Shown piece by piece: positions 17,378 through 26,309 of a stretch of 64,000 nt of DNA. The notes under the pieces were generated by a model. That model was not told where the DNA came from and made no database searches. It saw nothing but the letters and a program-made list of their open reading frames with translations. How positions within the stretch are numbered: the first letter of the stretch is position 1; the number at the start of each line of letters is the position of its first letter. This DNA comes from Saprospiraceae bacterium (GTDB lineage Bacteria > Bacteroidota > Bacteroidia > Chitinophagales > Saprospiraceae), in contig JABARE010000051.1 in assembly GCA_019187365.1 (NCBI GenBank), positions 54,592-118,591 of the forward strand, given 5' to 3'. The position numbers and the translations under genes are program-made.

Positions 17378-19249
17378 ATGGCGACAGGACCTGGTATAAA
17401 AAGTGAATGGATTGAAGCGGAGAACATCGTCGTTCGGTTTTCCGGCGATTCGGGTGACGGCATGCAACTCACAGGCATGCAGTTTTCGGATACAACGGCG
17501 TTTTTGGGAAATGACCTGAGTACCTTTCCGGACTACCCTTCAGAAATCCGCGCCCCAAGCGGCACCGTGGCGGGGGTATCTGCTTTTCAGGTGCATTTTG
17601 GAAGCAGCGCTGTGTTTACTCCCGGAGATCGCTGGGATGTTCTGGTAGCAATGAATGCAGCAGCATTTAAAGCGGATTTCCCGAGATTGAAACGCGGCGG
17701 CATCGTCATTGCCAATGCTGCAGGTTTCGACCGGAAAGGCCTCTCGCTTGCCAATTTTCCGGAAGGAGCGAATCCGCTTGAAGACGGCACACTGGATGGC
17801 TATACACTCTACCAGGTCGACTTCAACAAACACACTGCCGATTCCTTAAAGGGCATCCCACTTCAGCCAAAAGAGGTGGCTCGATCAAAAAACATGTTGG
17901 TCCTGGGTCTGCTCTTTTGGATGTTCGACAAGTCGATGGAATTCACCGTTGCCGCCATCCGGGATAAGTTTCTCGACAAGCCCGATATTGCTGAGGCCAA
18001 CATTCAAGCACTGAAATCCGGATGGAACCTTGGCGAGAACATGGAGATCTTCACCACGCGATACGTGGTTCGTCCTGCATCACTTCCTCCCGGTACCTAC
18101 CGAAACGTCCATGGCAACCAGGCGATTGCCATTGGCCTGATGGCCGCAGCCGAAAAGTCCGGGCTTGGTCTGTTCCTGGGTTCTTATCCCATCACTCCGG
18201 CAACCGACATACTTCAGGAGCTCTCCCGGTACAAATCCAATGGGGTGCTCACGTTTCAGGCGGAGGATGAGATTGCTGCAGTCTGTGCAGCCATAGGGGC
18301 GGCTTATGCGGGCAAGCTCGCAACGACAACGACTTCGGGACCGGGGCTTTCTTTAAAGACGGAAGCAATCGGACTGGCGACCATACTGGAAATCCCACTT
18401 GTCATCATCGACGTTCAGCGTGGAGGGCCCTCCACGGGGCTTCCTACAAAAACCGAACAGGCGGATCTTATGATGGCCTTTTATGGAAGACACGGAGAAG
18501 CTCCACTGGTTGTATTGGCAGCGAAATCGCCTAACGACTGTTTCCGGATGGCATTCGAAGCCTGTCGAATTGCCATCGAGCACATGACCCCGGTCATTTT
18601 ACTTTCAGACGGGTACATTGCCAACGGCGCCGAACCATGGAGATTTCCTAAAGCAGATGAACTACCCGCTATCCGCGTGCAGTTTTTGGACCGCACCAAC
18701 GGTCCAGACAACACCCTGTTGCCATACCTGCGCGACGAGCAGGGCGTCCGTCCGTGGATCATACCCGGCACACCGGGTTTGGAGCATCGCATTGGCGGGC
18801 TGGAAAAGGAGGACAAGACGGGTAATGTGAGTTACGATCCACAGAACCATGAGAAGATGGTCAGGCTTCGCATGCAAAAAATACAAAATGTCGAACGCGA
18901 TATTCCACTTGCAGAACTGGATAGCGGCACGACCGAAGATGGGTTGCTGGTGGTAAGTTGGGGCTCGACGTACGGTGCGGTTAAAACGGCCATCCGCATG
19001 CTTCGCAACGACGGGCTCGGCGTTGCCCACCTTCATGTGTCTTACCTGAACCCTTTCCCGGCCAACCTGGGCGATATCCTGGGCCCGTTCCAAAAGATAC
19101 TCGTTCCCGAAATGAACAGTGGGCAATTGGTTTCCATCCTCCGAAGCCGGTATCTCGTCCCCGCCAAGGCATTTTCGAAAGTTCAGGGACAACCATTCAC
19201 AACGGAGGAACTCTGTAATGCCATTTCCGAACACTACAATGCTAAATGA
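17378..19249 (+). CDS. korA: 2-oxoglutarate:ferredoxin oxidoreductase alpha subunit (gamma-alpha fusion)
   Basis: Large subunit (623 aa) of a two-subunit 2-oxoacid:ferredoxin oxidoreductase. The first roughly 190 residues are a gamma (CoA-side) domain beginning VVRFSGDSGDGMQLTG, and the rest is the alpha/pyrimidine domain with the YPITP motif (GSYPITPATDIL), TTTTSGPGLSLK, and QRGGPSTGLPTKTEQADL. Together with KorB it oxidises 2-oxoglutarate to succinyl-CoA and reduces ferredoxin. In Thauera aromatica KGOR is the known donor of low-potential electrons for benzoyl-CoA reductase, and here korAB lies in the same operon, six bases after hcrB. Ordinary TCA-cycle use is also possible. Confidence 0.9.
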   Translation: MATGPGIKSEWIEAENIVVRFSGDSGDGMQLTGMQFSDTTAFLGNDLSTFPDYPSEIRAPSGTVAGVSAFQVHFGSSAVFTPGDRWDVLVAMNAAAFKADFPRLKRGGIVIANAAGFDRKGLSLANFPEGANPLEDGTLDGYTLYQVDFNKHTADSLKGIPLQPKEVARSKNMLVLGLLFWMFDKSMEFTVAAIRDKFLDKPDIAEANIQALKSGWNLGENMEIFTTRYVVRPASLPPGTYRNVHGNQAIAIGLMAAAEKSGLGLFLGSYPITPATDILQELSRYKSNGVLTFQAEDEIAAVCAAIGAAYAGKLATTTTSGPGLSLKTEAIGLATILEIPLVIIDVQRGGPSTGLPTKTEQADLMMAFYGRHGEAPLVVLAAKSPNDCFRMAFEACRIAIEHMTPVILLSDGYIANGAEPWRFPKADELPAIRVQFLDRTNGPDNTLLPYLRDEQGVRPWIIPGTPGLEHRIGGLEKEDKTGNVSYDPQNHEKMVRLRMQKIQNVERDIPLAELDSGTTEDGLLVVSWGSTYGAVKTAIRMLRNDGLGVAHLHVSYLNPFPANLGDILGPFQKILVPEMNSGQLVSILRSRYLVPAKAFSKVQGQPFTTEELCNAISEHYNAK

Positions 19250-20289
19250 TGCAACTCGCTTTTACAGAACCGGCAGGTAAACTCAGTCCCAAGGATTTCG
19301 CCTCCTCGCAGGAAGTCAAGTGGTGTCGCGGCTGCGGCGACTACTCAATCCTCAAGCAGGTACAGACCATTTTTCCAGACCTGGGAGTAGCCAAAGAAGA
19401 TTTTGTTTTCATCTCCGGCATCGGATGTTCCTCGCGCTTCACCTACTACATGGATTCGTACGGCCTGCATGGCATTCACGGCAGGGCATTGTCGATTGCA
19501 TCCGGTGTAAAAATGGCCAATCCGGAATTGAGCGTATGGGTGATCTCAGGAGACGGCGATTCGCTGTCGATCGGGGGGAACCATTTTATCCATACCATCC
19601 GGAAGAATTTTGACATCAACATGTTGATGTTTAACAACCAGATCTATTCGTTGACCAAAGGTCAGTATTCGCCGACTTCGGAAAAAGGTAAAGTGACGAA
19701 GACTACACCTTTTGGATCGGTGGAAGAACCCTTTGATCCCGTTGCCCTGGCGCTGGGTGCCCAGGCGAGATTTGTTGCGAGGACCATCGACTCCGACCCA
19801 AAGCACATGCGCGATGTATTATTGCGCGCGCATGGTTTCAGGGGAACTTCGTTTGTCGAGATCTACCAGAATTGCCCGATTTTCAACGACGGTGCCTTTG
19901 AGTTATTTTCAGACAAGCACGCGAAAAAGGAACAGATCATTCTGCTCGAACACGGTAAGCCCCTCGTGTTTGGAGACGCGCAGCAGATGGGGATCTATTT
20001 TCAAAACGGGCGGCCGCGCATTGCTCCGCTCGGGGATCCGCAATTCAGCGAAGACGACCTGTGGATCCACGATGAAACAGACCGCGTGAAAGCCGTCATC
20101 CTCGGAATGTTTTCCCGTATGGTGCAGGACGGCCGTCCCTTTCCACGTCCGTTTGGTATCATCTTTGCGCAGGAGGGTGAAACCTATGAGGCGATGCTTT
20201 ACGCACAAATTGAAGCCGTTCGCAGCCGCAAAGCAAAAATGGATCTCGACCAGATCTTGTCGGGAACCAAAACATGGAACATTCAGTGA
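19246..20289 (+). CDS. korB: 2-oxoglutarate:ferredoxin oxidoreductase beta subunit
   Basis: TPP-binding beta subunit (347 aa), overlapping korA by 4 bases. It shows WCRGCGDYSIL, the GIGCSSR cluster/cofactor segment, the TPP/Mg motif SGDGDSLSIGGNHFIHTIR...NNQIYSLTKGQYSPTS, and a Cys in EIYQNCPIFNDGAFE. The subunit carries TPP and a [4Fe-4S] cluster and passes electrons to ferredoxin. The two-subunit organisation agrees with Bacteroidota and Thauera KGOR. Substrate preference for 2-oxoglutarate over pyruvate is inferred from similarity to KorB proteins rather than PorB. Confidence 0.9.
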   Translation: MMQLAFTEPAGKLSPKDFASSQEVKWCRGCGDYSILKQVQTIFPDLGVAKEDFVFISGIGCSSRFTYYMDSYGLHGIHGRALSIASGVKMANPELSVWVISGDGDSLSIGGNHFIHTIRKNFDINMLMFNNQIYSLTKGQYSPTSEKGKVTKTTPFGSVEEPFDPVALALGAQARFVARTIDSDPKHMRDVLLRAHGFRGTSFVEIYQNCPIFNDGAFELFSDKHAKKEQIILLEHGKPLVFGDAQQMGIYFQNGRPRIAPLGDPQFSEDDLWIHDETDRVKAVILGMFSRMVQDGRPFPRPFGIIFAQEGETYEAMLYAQIEAVRSRKAKMDLDQILSGTKTWNIQ

Positions 20290-20323
20290 TTGCCTTATTC
20301 CCTAACATACCCTATTTTCTGTA

Positions 20324-20863
20324 ATGAGCCACAACCCGGTAAAGACCCTGATGGATGAACACGAGTTCATCGCCAGTGCACAAACGATCGTTCGTAAGTT
20401 AAAAAATTTGTGGGAATCTGACCCGGATGCCTATCGGGAAGCGCTCGACAAGTTGCTGGATTTCTTTGTTCGCTACAGCGACGGATTTCATCACCACAAA
20501 GAGGAGGAGGTCCTGTTCCCCCAGATGCGCGACCATCCCGGTTTTATGCTCGGCGACATCCTTCAGGAACTCGAGGAGCACCACGATGCTTTCCGCGAAT
20601 TCGTTCAGGACATCAGGGCGGCAGCGGGATCCGGAGAATTCAAGGGTGCGCAGGACTTGCTGGAAAAATACATGGAGCAGTTGCTCGACCACATCGCCAT
20701 TGAGAACGACGAGCTGTTCATCATGGCTGAAAACCTCTTCAGCAGCGACGAGCTGGAGAGAATGTACTTTTTATTTGAAGACGTCGACGCCGAGCTGGGT
20801 CGTGCCCAAAAGGAGCAACTCGTCTCCGGGCTCAAAGAACTCGAAAACAGCATTCCCGGATGA
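20324..20863 (+). CDS. Hemerythrin-domain protein
   Basis: Cytoplasmic four-helix protein of 179 aa with His/Glu iron-binding pattern: LMDEHEFI, HHHKEEEVLFPQM, LEEHHDAFREFV and LLDHIAIENDELF. Proteins of this type bind a di-iron centre and respond to or store O2 or NO, and some take part in Fe-S repair (RIC-like). It follows korB by 34 bases and precedes the amino-acid lyase/NOR operon. Protecting the oxygen- and NO-sensitive Fe-S enzymes of the benzoyl-CoA operon would make sense, but this is inference. A second hemerythrin-like gene lies after the nitrate reductase cluster. Confidence 0.82.
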   Translation: MSHNPVKTLMDEHEFIASAQTIVRKLKNLWESDPDAYREALDKLLDFFVRYSDGFHHHKEEEVLFPQMRDHPGFMLGDILQELEEHHDAFREFVQDIRAAAGSGEFKGAQDLLEKYMEQLLDHIAIENDELFIMAENLFSSDELERMYFLFEDVDAELGRAQKEQLVSGLKELENSIPG

Positions 20864-20911
20864 TCCGTTGAAAGGCCCGGTGGCTTGCGCGGGCAATTCA
20901 TGAAATCTGCA

Positions 20912-20919
20912 TACTTTTG
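20912..20919 (+). promoter_or_regulatory. Putative Bacteroidota -7 element before tnaA
   Basis: TACTTTTG followed by C matches the TAnnTTTG(C) -7 element. A TTG at 20885-20887 could serve as a -33 element, though the 24-base gap is a little long. Transcription would start near 20926, giving a leader of about 140 bases before tnaA. Confidence 0.45.
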
Positions 20920-20941
20920 CGCCGCCAGGCGCGTGGCGTCG

Positions 20942-20969
20942 TCGGGACGGGCCTAAGGCCCTGGCCCGA
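20942..20969 (+). promoter_or_regulatory. GC-rich hairpin in tnaA leader
   Basis: Nested inverted repeat: outer arms TCGGG (20942-20946) and CCCGA (20965-20969), inner arms GGGCC (20949-20953) and GGCCC (20957-20961) around TAA. A second small hairpin, GCGCC/GGCGC, sits just upstream at 20919-20932. There is no T-run, so it is not a standard terminator; it may shape the 5' leader of tnaA or end the hemerythrin transcript. Confidence 0.4.
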
Positions 20970-21065
20970 AGTGCATCGCGTTATTGCCATGGGGGCGTTC
21001 AAGACCCTTGAATTTATTAGCCTTCAGACGCCAAATCTGCAAAAAAACCACAAACGAAAGCGACG

Positions 21066-22454
21066 ATGGACGAGATCATGAAAACCCTGGCTGAGCCCTT
21101 TCGAATTAAAATGGTGGAGCCCATCCGGATGACTACGGGCGAATACCGCAAAGTGGCGCTTGCCCGTGCAGGCTACAACCCGTTTTTGTTGAGTTCGGAC
21201 GACGTATTCATTGACTTGCTCACCGACAGCGGCACCGGCGCGATGAGCCAGGCTCAATGGGCAGGAATGATGATGGGCGATGAAAGCTATGCGGGGGCAA
21301 GGAGCTGGCAGGCACTCGAGCGGGAGGTCCGCGACCTTACCGGAATGCCGCATGTGCTCCCCACCCACCAGGGCCGTGCCGCTGAACGCATTCTCTATGG
21401 TTTGATCGGGGGGCCTGATAAGGTTTTCATCAGCAACACCCATTTCGACACTACCCGGGCAAACATCGAGTTTACAGGTGCGGAAGCGTTGGACCTCATG
21501 CCGGCCGAAGCATTCGACCACACGGCAGACCTTCCCTTCAAAGGCAACATCGACCTTGACCTGGCGGAGAAGACCATACTCGAGAAAGGCCCACACCGCA
21601 TCGCGGCATGCGTCCTTACGGTAACGAACAACTCCTCGGGAGGACAACCGGTCAGCATGGCCAATGCACGCGGGCTGCGCGCCCTGTGCGACCGCTACGG
21701 CATCATGTTGGTGATCGATGGTTGCCGCATTGCCGAAAACAGCTATTTCGTAAGACACCGCGAGGAAGGATTTGCCTCGCGCGATTACCGGAGCATTGCC
21801 CAGGAAATGCTCGCAATGGGAGACGCCTTTGTCATGAGTGCAAAAAAGGACGGAATGGTCAACATGGGCGGCCTCCTTTGCTTGCGGGACGAAGACCTTA
21901 GCCGGAAGTGCATCAACCAGTTGATCATTTCCGAAGGCTACACCACCTATGGAGGCTTGTCGGGCCGGGACATGGAAGCGATTGCTGTCGGTCTGCGGGA
22001 AGTATTCGATCCCGATTACCTGCATTATCGCATCCGCAGTACGGCTTATCTGGGCGAAGGGCTTCGGTCCCGCGGCGTCCCCGTGATCTGGCCCATCGGA
22101 GGACACGCGGTGTACATCGACGCTCACCGCCTTTTTCCGGAAATACCGGTGCACGAATATCCCGGATTGGTTCTTGCCACCCAACTCTACGAAAGGGGAG
22201 GGATCCGAAGCGTGGAAGTCGGCAGCGTGATGTTCGGCAAATACGATGCCTCGGGCGAACTCATTCCCGCCCGCCAGGAACTCGTGCGCCTGGCCATCCC
22301 CCGGCGCGTTTATACCCAAAGTCATATCGATTTTGTTTTGGAAGTGTTTGAACACATGCTGCGTGCGCCTTCTCCAAAGCGCGGATTCCGGATCGTTTAC
22401 GAACCTCCGTTCCTCAGGCATTTTACCGCACACTTCGAACCCATTGTCGAATAA
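21066..22454 (+). CDS. tnaA: Tryptophanase
   Basis: PLP-dependent beta-eliminating lyase of 462 aa (ATG 21066; ATG 21078 is an alternative). Shared fold features: LLTDSGTGAMS, PTHQGRAAE, NNSSGGQPVSMAN, Asp218/Arg221 in IDGCRIAEN, and PLP lysine Lys261 in SAKKDGMVNMGG. Two positions separate it from tyrosine phenol-lyase: RSVEVGS has Val where TPL has the substrate-hydroxyl Arg, and LRHFTAHF near the C-terminus keeps the His (residue 452) found in tryptophanase (His463 in E. coli, from memory). The reaction is tryptophan to indole, pyruvate and ammonia. The gene begins the tightly packed tnaA-tpl-ACS-norCB run. Substrate could differ within the family, so the name is a good inference rather than proof. 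Confidence 0.85.
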   Translation: MDEIMKTLAEPFRIKMVEPIRMTTGEYRKVALARAGYNPFLLSSDDVFIDLLTDSGTGAMSQAQWAGMMMGDESYAGARSWQALEREVRDLTGMPHVLPTHQGRAAERILYGLIGGPDKVFISNTHFDTTRANIEFTGAEALDLMPAEAFDHTADLPFKGNIDLDLAEKTILEKGPHRIAACVLTVTNNSSGGQPVSMANARGLRALCDRYGIMLVIDGCRIAENSYFVRHREEGFASRDYRSIAQEMLAMGDAFVMSAKKDGMVNMGGLLCLRDEDLSRKCINQLIISEGYTTYGGLSGRDMEAIAVGLREVFDPDYLHYRIRSTAYLGEGLRSRGVPVIWPIGGHAVYIDAHRLFPEIPVHEYPGLVLATQLYERGGIRSVEVGSVMFGKYDASGELIPARQELVRLAIPRRVYTQSHIDFVLEVFEHMLRAPSPKRGFRIVYEPPFLRHFTAHFEPIVE

Positions 22455-22467
22455 TACAAGCTCACTT

Positions 22468-23850
22468 ATGTTACCGAGAAAGAGAAGATCCTGGGCAGAG
22501 CCCTACAAGATGAAGATGGTCGAGCTGCTTAAGACCACGACGCGGCAGCAGCGTCAGCGCGCCATCCAAAAAGCAGGTTACAACACTTTTCTGCTGCCAT
22601 CCGAAGACGTGTACATCGACCTGCTGACCGACAGCGGCACCAACTCCATGAGCGACCAGCAATGGAGTGCCTTTATGCTCGGCGACGAGGCCTATGCAGG
22701 CAGCAAAAGCTATTACAAACTCGAGGCGGCGATTCATAAATACTACGGATACAAATACATCATACCAACCCACCAGGGAAGGGGTGCGGAAAATATACTT
22801 TCCCAGATCATGATCAAAAAGGGTCAGTACGTACCCGGAAACATGTATTTCACCACTACGAGAGTACACCAGGAACTCGCAGGAGGAAAATTTGTCGACG
22901 TCATCATCGACGAGGCGCACGATCCTACGAGTTTGCACCCCTTCAAAGGAAACGTAGACCTGCAAAAACTCGAAGACCTCATTCGCAAGCAGGGGGCAGA
23001 TAAAATTGCTTACCTCACCCTCGCCTCAAATGTCAACATGGCAGGAGGGCAGCCCTTCAGCATGGAAAACCTCAAGGCATTGCGCAAGCTTACCTCGCGC
23101 CATGGCATACCCATCATCCACGATATGACGAGGGTGGCTGAAAACGCATACTTCATCCAGCAGCGGGAAAAGGCATACGCAAAGAAAAGCGTTCGCGAGA
23201 TCGTCCGCGAGATCTGCTCCTACACCGACGGCGCTACCATGAGTGCCAAGAAAGATGCGCTGGTCAACATCGGAGGGTTTATGGCTACCAACAATGCCGA
23301 GGTATTTGAGGAAGCCCGCAACCTCGTTGTCGTTTACGAAGGATTGCACACGTATGGTGGTCTGGCCGGACGCGACATGGAAGCCATGGCCGTGGGCATA
23401 CAGGAGAGCCTCGACGATAACCACCAGGCTGCACGCATCGGCCAGGTTGTCTACCTCGGTGAGAAAATGCAGTCATTCGGCATCCCCATTGTTTTGCCCA
23501 TTGGAGGTCACGGGATCTTCGTGGATGCAAAATCCTTCCTGCCGCACATTCCGCAAGATCATTTTCCCGCCCAGGCGCTGGCCGCAGAGATCTACGTAGA
23601 TTCTGGAGTGCGCACTATGGAGCGCGGAGTTGTTTCTGCCGGACGCAAACCGAACGGCGAGAACTATTTTCCCAAACTGGAACTCGTGCGCTTCACGCTG
23701 CCGCGGAGGGTATACACCCAGGCGCACATGGACGTGGTGGCAGAATCAACCGCTGCTGTTTACGAACGACGCATGCGCATCCGAGGACTCCGAATGGTGT
23801 ACGAGCCCAAATACCTGCGCTTTTTTCAGGCGCGGTTTGAAAAAGCATGA
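22468..23850 (+). CDS. tpl: Tyrosine phenol-lyase
   Basis: Close relative of the preceding gene (460 aa from ATG 22468; the frame is open far upstream but that part overlaps tnaA). It cleaves tyrosine to phenol, pyruvate and ammonia. PLP lysine Lys262 (SAKKDALVNIGG) and Asp219/Arg222 (HDMTRVAEN) are present. TPL diagnostics are Arg386 in VRTMERGVVSAGR, aligned with Arg381 of Citrobacter TPL, GNMYFTTTRVHQE around the Thr124 position, and Phe452 in LRFFQARF where tryptophanase has His. A four-base overlap couples it to the ACS gene. The tandem pair probably arose by duplication. Phenol release is notable beside a 4-hydroxybenzoyl-CoA pathway, but no phenylphosphate synthase or carboxylase genes are in this window. 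Confidence 0.87.
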   Translation: MLPRKRRSWAEPYKMKMVELLKTTTRQQRQRAIQKAGYNTFLLPSEDVYIDLLTDSGTNSMSDQQWSAFMLGDEAYAGSKSYYKLEAAIHKYYGYKYIIPTHQGRGAENILSQIMIKKGQYVPGNMYFTTTRVHQELAGGKFVDVIIDEAHDPTSLHPFKGNVDLQKLEDLIRKQGADKIAYLTLASNVNMAGGQPFSMENLKALRKLTSRHGIPIIHDMTRVAENAYFIQQREKAYAKKSVREIVREICSYTDGATMSAKKDALVNIGGFMATNNAEVFEEARNLVVVYEGLHTYGGLAGRDMEAMAVGIQESLDDNHQAARIGQVVYLGEKMQSFGIPIVLPIGGHGIFVDAKSFLPHIPQDHFPAQALAAEIYVDSGVRTMERGVVSAGRKPNGENYFPKLELVRFTLPRRVYTQAHMDVVAESTAAVYERRMRIRGLRMVYEPKYLRFFQARFEKA

Positions 23851-25898
23851 TCGCACCCCAACTTTTCCAGCCAGCGAGCATTGCAGTCGTCGGTGCTTCG
23901 GAAAATCCGACCAAACCCGGAGGTAAAGTGCTTTCAAACCTCCTAAGGGGAAAATTTGCAGGCCCCATCTATGCGGTCAACAAAAAGCCCGTTCATGTCG
24001 ACGGAACCATTTATTGTGCCGACATCGCAGAAATGCCATCGGCTGATCTGGCCATCATCTCTATTCCTGCAAAGGACTGCATCGAGGTGGTGGGGCGCTT
24101 ATTGGAAAGGGGAACAAGGGCATTCATTTTGTTTTCTGCAGGTTTCGGCGAAGCCGGAGCGGAAGGCCAGACGGCGGAGGAGACACTCGTCAAAATGATT
24201 GATGATGCGGGCGCGAGCCTCATCGGCCCCAATTGCATTGGCGTAATACATGCCGCATACAAAGGGGTGTTCACGGAACCCGTTCCGGATTACGATCCAG
24301 ACGGATGCGAGCTGATCTCGAGTTCCGGTGCGACGGCCATTTTCATCATGGAGGCGGGCATTCAGCGCGGACTGCGCTTTTCAAACGTGTACTCGATTGG
24401 CAATGCTGCACAAACGGGTGTCGAGGACCTTCTTGAGTATATGGACGAACAGTTCACAGAAGATCAGGCGCGCGTCAAACTCCTTTACCTCGAAGACATC
24501 CGCAATCCGTTCAAGTTTATGAAACATGCCGCATCCCTCATCCGCAAGGGGTGCAAGATCGCCGCCATCAAATCCGGTTATTCGGAAGCGGGTGGACGTG
24601 CAGCCTCATCGCACACCGGGGCCCTGGCCACCGCCGACAACGTCGTGCGCGCGCTGTTTAAAAAATCGGGCATCGTTTACTGCAGCGGCCGCGAAGAGCT
24701 CATTACAGCAGGCTGCATCTTTCAAAGTAAGGAACTGCCTGGTGACAAACTGGCGGTGATTACCCATGCCGGTGGCTCCGCCGTGATGTTGACCGATGCG
24801 CTTACATCGGGAGGCCTCCAGGTCCCGCGCATTCCCCCGGAAGGTGCGGCGGCCTTGCTCAGCAGGCTGAATCCCGGTTCTTCAGTGGCCAACCCGATCG
24901 ATTTTCTCGCCACGGGTACGGCCTCCCAACTGGCAGACATCATCGACTTTTGCGAAAATTGCGAGGGCATTGACGGCATGATCGTCGTTTTCGGAAGTCC
25001 CGGTTTGTTTAAAAGTGTGCGGGATGTTTACGAGGTCATCCACAATAAAATGACGCATTGCAAAAAGCCGATCTACCCGGTACTTCCGTCAATCATCAAC
25101 GCCCGCCTGGAGATTGAGGAATTCCTGGCGCGGGACCACGTGAACTTCAGCGACGAGGTCGTTCTCGGTAAGGCCTTGCCCTTTGTTCATTTCAGACCGA
25201 AGCCTACGTTTGGGATGACCCACCTGGCTCCAATGGAGACGGCTACGATCCGGAGCATCATTTCCCAGGCAGAAGAAGGGTATCTCGACCCACAGCTTAC
25301 GAGACAACTGCTCCAGGCTGCGGGAATCCGCATGGTCGAAACCGTGGTCTGCAACAGCCAGGCAGCACTGGACGCTGCAGTGCGAAAAATGCAGTATCCA
25401 ATCGTTCTCAAGGCGGTTGGCCCGGTTCATAAAACTGAAGTTGGAGGAGTGGTCCTGAACCTCAATAGCAGGGAACAGGTTTTGGAAGAATACAGACGAC
25501 TGGAAAAGATCCCCGACGTAAAAGCCGTCCAGATCCAGGAAATGAAATTCGGAGAAGAACTATATTGCGGCGCAATAAGGCAGGGACAGTTTGGCCACCT
25601 GGTATTGTGCGGCCTCGGAGGTATTTTTCTCGAGGTTCTCAACGATGTAGCCAACGGCCTTGCCCCGCTCAACGAAGCAGAGGCGCGCAGCATGGTCAGA
25701 TCGCTCAAAGCATACAAGATCATTCGCGGTTACCGCAACCGCCCGGGTGTCAACGAAGACCTCTTCGTCGATGCCGTGGTTCGCGTCGCATCCCTCGTCC
25801 ACCTGGCTCCGGAAATCGCCGAGCTCGACATCAATCCCTTTAAGGGCAGCCCCGGCGAACTGGTCGCAGTGGATGCCCGCATTCGCATCGAAAAGTAA
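23847..25898 (+). CDS. ADP-forming acyl-CoA synthetase (alpha-beta fusion)
   Basis: A 683-aa NDP-forming acyl-CoA synthetase that converts an acyl-CoA plus ADP and phosphate to acid, CoA and ATP, or runs in reverse. Order: CoA-binding domain (PASIAVVGASENPTKPGGKV), ligase domain with the phospho-His motif AASSHTGALA (about residues 251-260), then from about 470 an ATP-grasp domain (MQYPIVLKAVGPVHKTEVGG, CGLGGIFLEVLNDVA, ELDINPF). Substrate is unknown. Acetyl-CoA from pyruvate, or arylacetyl-CoA from aromatic amino acids as in archaeal ACD enzymes, would fit the neighbours. The stop (25896-25898) is immediately followed by the norC ATG at 25899. Confidence 0.88.
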   Translation: MIAPQLFQPASIAVVGASENPTKPGGKVLSNLLRGKFAGPIYAVNKKPVHVDGTIYCADIAEMPSADLAIISIPAKDCIEVVGRLLERGTRAFILFSAGFGEAGAEGQTAEETLVKMIDDAGASLIGPNCIGVIHAAYKGVFTEPVPDYDPDGCELISSSGATAIFIMEAGIQRGLRFSNVYSIGNAAQTGVEDLLEYMDEQFTEDQARVKLLYLEDIRNPFKFMKHAASLIRKGCKIAAIKSGYSEAGGRAASSHTGALATADNVVRALFKKSGIVYCSGREELITAGCIFQSKELPGDKLAVITHAGGSAVMLTDALTSGGLQVPRIPPEGAAALLSRLNPGSSVANPIDFLATGTASQLADIIDFCENCEGIDGMIVVFGSPGLFKSVRDVYEVIHNKMTHCKKPIYPVLPSIINARLEIEEFLARDHVNFSDEVVLGKALPFVHFRPKPTFGMTHLAPMETATIRSIISQAEEGYLDPQLTRQLLQAAGIRMVETVVCNSQAALDAAVRKMQYPIVLKAVGPVHKTEVGGVVLNLNSREQVLEEYRRLEKIPDVKAVQIQEMKFGEELYCGAIRQGQFGHLVLCGLGGIFLEVLNDVANGLAPLNEAEARSMVRSLKAYKIIRGYRNRPGVNEDLFVDAVVRVASLVHLAPEIAELDINPFKGSPGELVAVDARIRIEK

Positions 25899-26309
25899 AT
25901 GAAAACCCCGCTGGTGCCTTTCGTGCTGCTTTGCATGGCCTTCATGGCCTATACCATCAGCATTTACCAGAGGCCCCTCCGGCACCCGGTTCCTGCTGAA
26001 GATGCCTCCCGCATTGCGCAGGGCAGGCTGGTGTGGCAGAAATACAATTGCCAAAGCTGCCACCAGCTTTTTGGGCTCGGAGGATACCTGGGTCCCGACC
26101 TGACTAACCTGCTCTCTACGCCGGGGAAAGATGCCAATTACCTGAAAGCCTTCGTGCGATCGGGCATCCGCCAGATGCCCCCTTTCGACGTCCCGGAGGA
26201 AGAACTCGAATTACTCGTCGAATTCCTGCGTGCTGCAGATCGCAGCGGAAAGGCAAGCCCCGCAAACTTCCGCATCAAATCCGACGGAATGATCGAAGCC
26301 CATGATTGA
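25899..26309 (+). CDS. norC: NorC-like membrane-anchored cytochrome c
   Basis: 136-aa protein with one N-terminal membrane anchor (VPFVLLCMAFMAYTISIY) and a single periplasmic class I haem c domain: GRLVWQKYNCQSCHQLFGLGGYLGPDLTN with CxxCH, and the axial Met in IRQMPPF. The GRxVWQKYNCxxCH region resembles NorC, the electron-entry subunit of cytochrome-c nitric oxide reductase. It overlaps the next gene by 8 bases. It lies in one transcription unit with tnaA, tpl and the ACS gene, an unusual linkage. Confidence 0.85.
   Translation: MKTPLVPFVLLCMAFMAYTISIYQRPLRHPVPAEDASRIAQGRLVWQKYNCQSCHQLFGLGGYLGPDLTNLLSTPGKDANYLKAFVRSGIRQMPPFDVPEEELELLVEFLRAADRSGKASPANFRIKSDGMIEAHD

Noticed and set aside
20989..21081. 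30-residue frame with one Trp codon before tnaA, a possible TnaC-like leader peptide
   Set aside because: The Trp codon arises only from overlap with the tnaA ATG-G; no conserved Trp/Pro pattern of TnaC and no Rho-site-like region is evident.
21024..22433. 469-codon minus-strand frame opposite tnaA
   Set aside because: Antisense shadow; tnaA has catalytic motifs over its full length.
22246..22467. Longer N-terminus for tyrosine phenol-lyase
   Set aside because: That part overlaps tnaA in another frame; the conserved protein begins close to ATG 22468.
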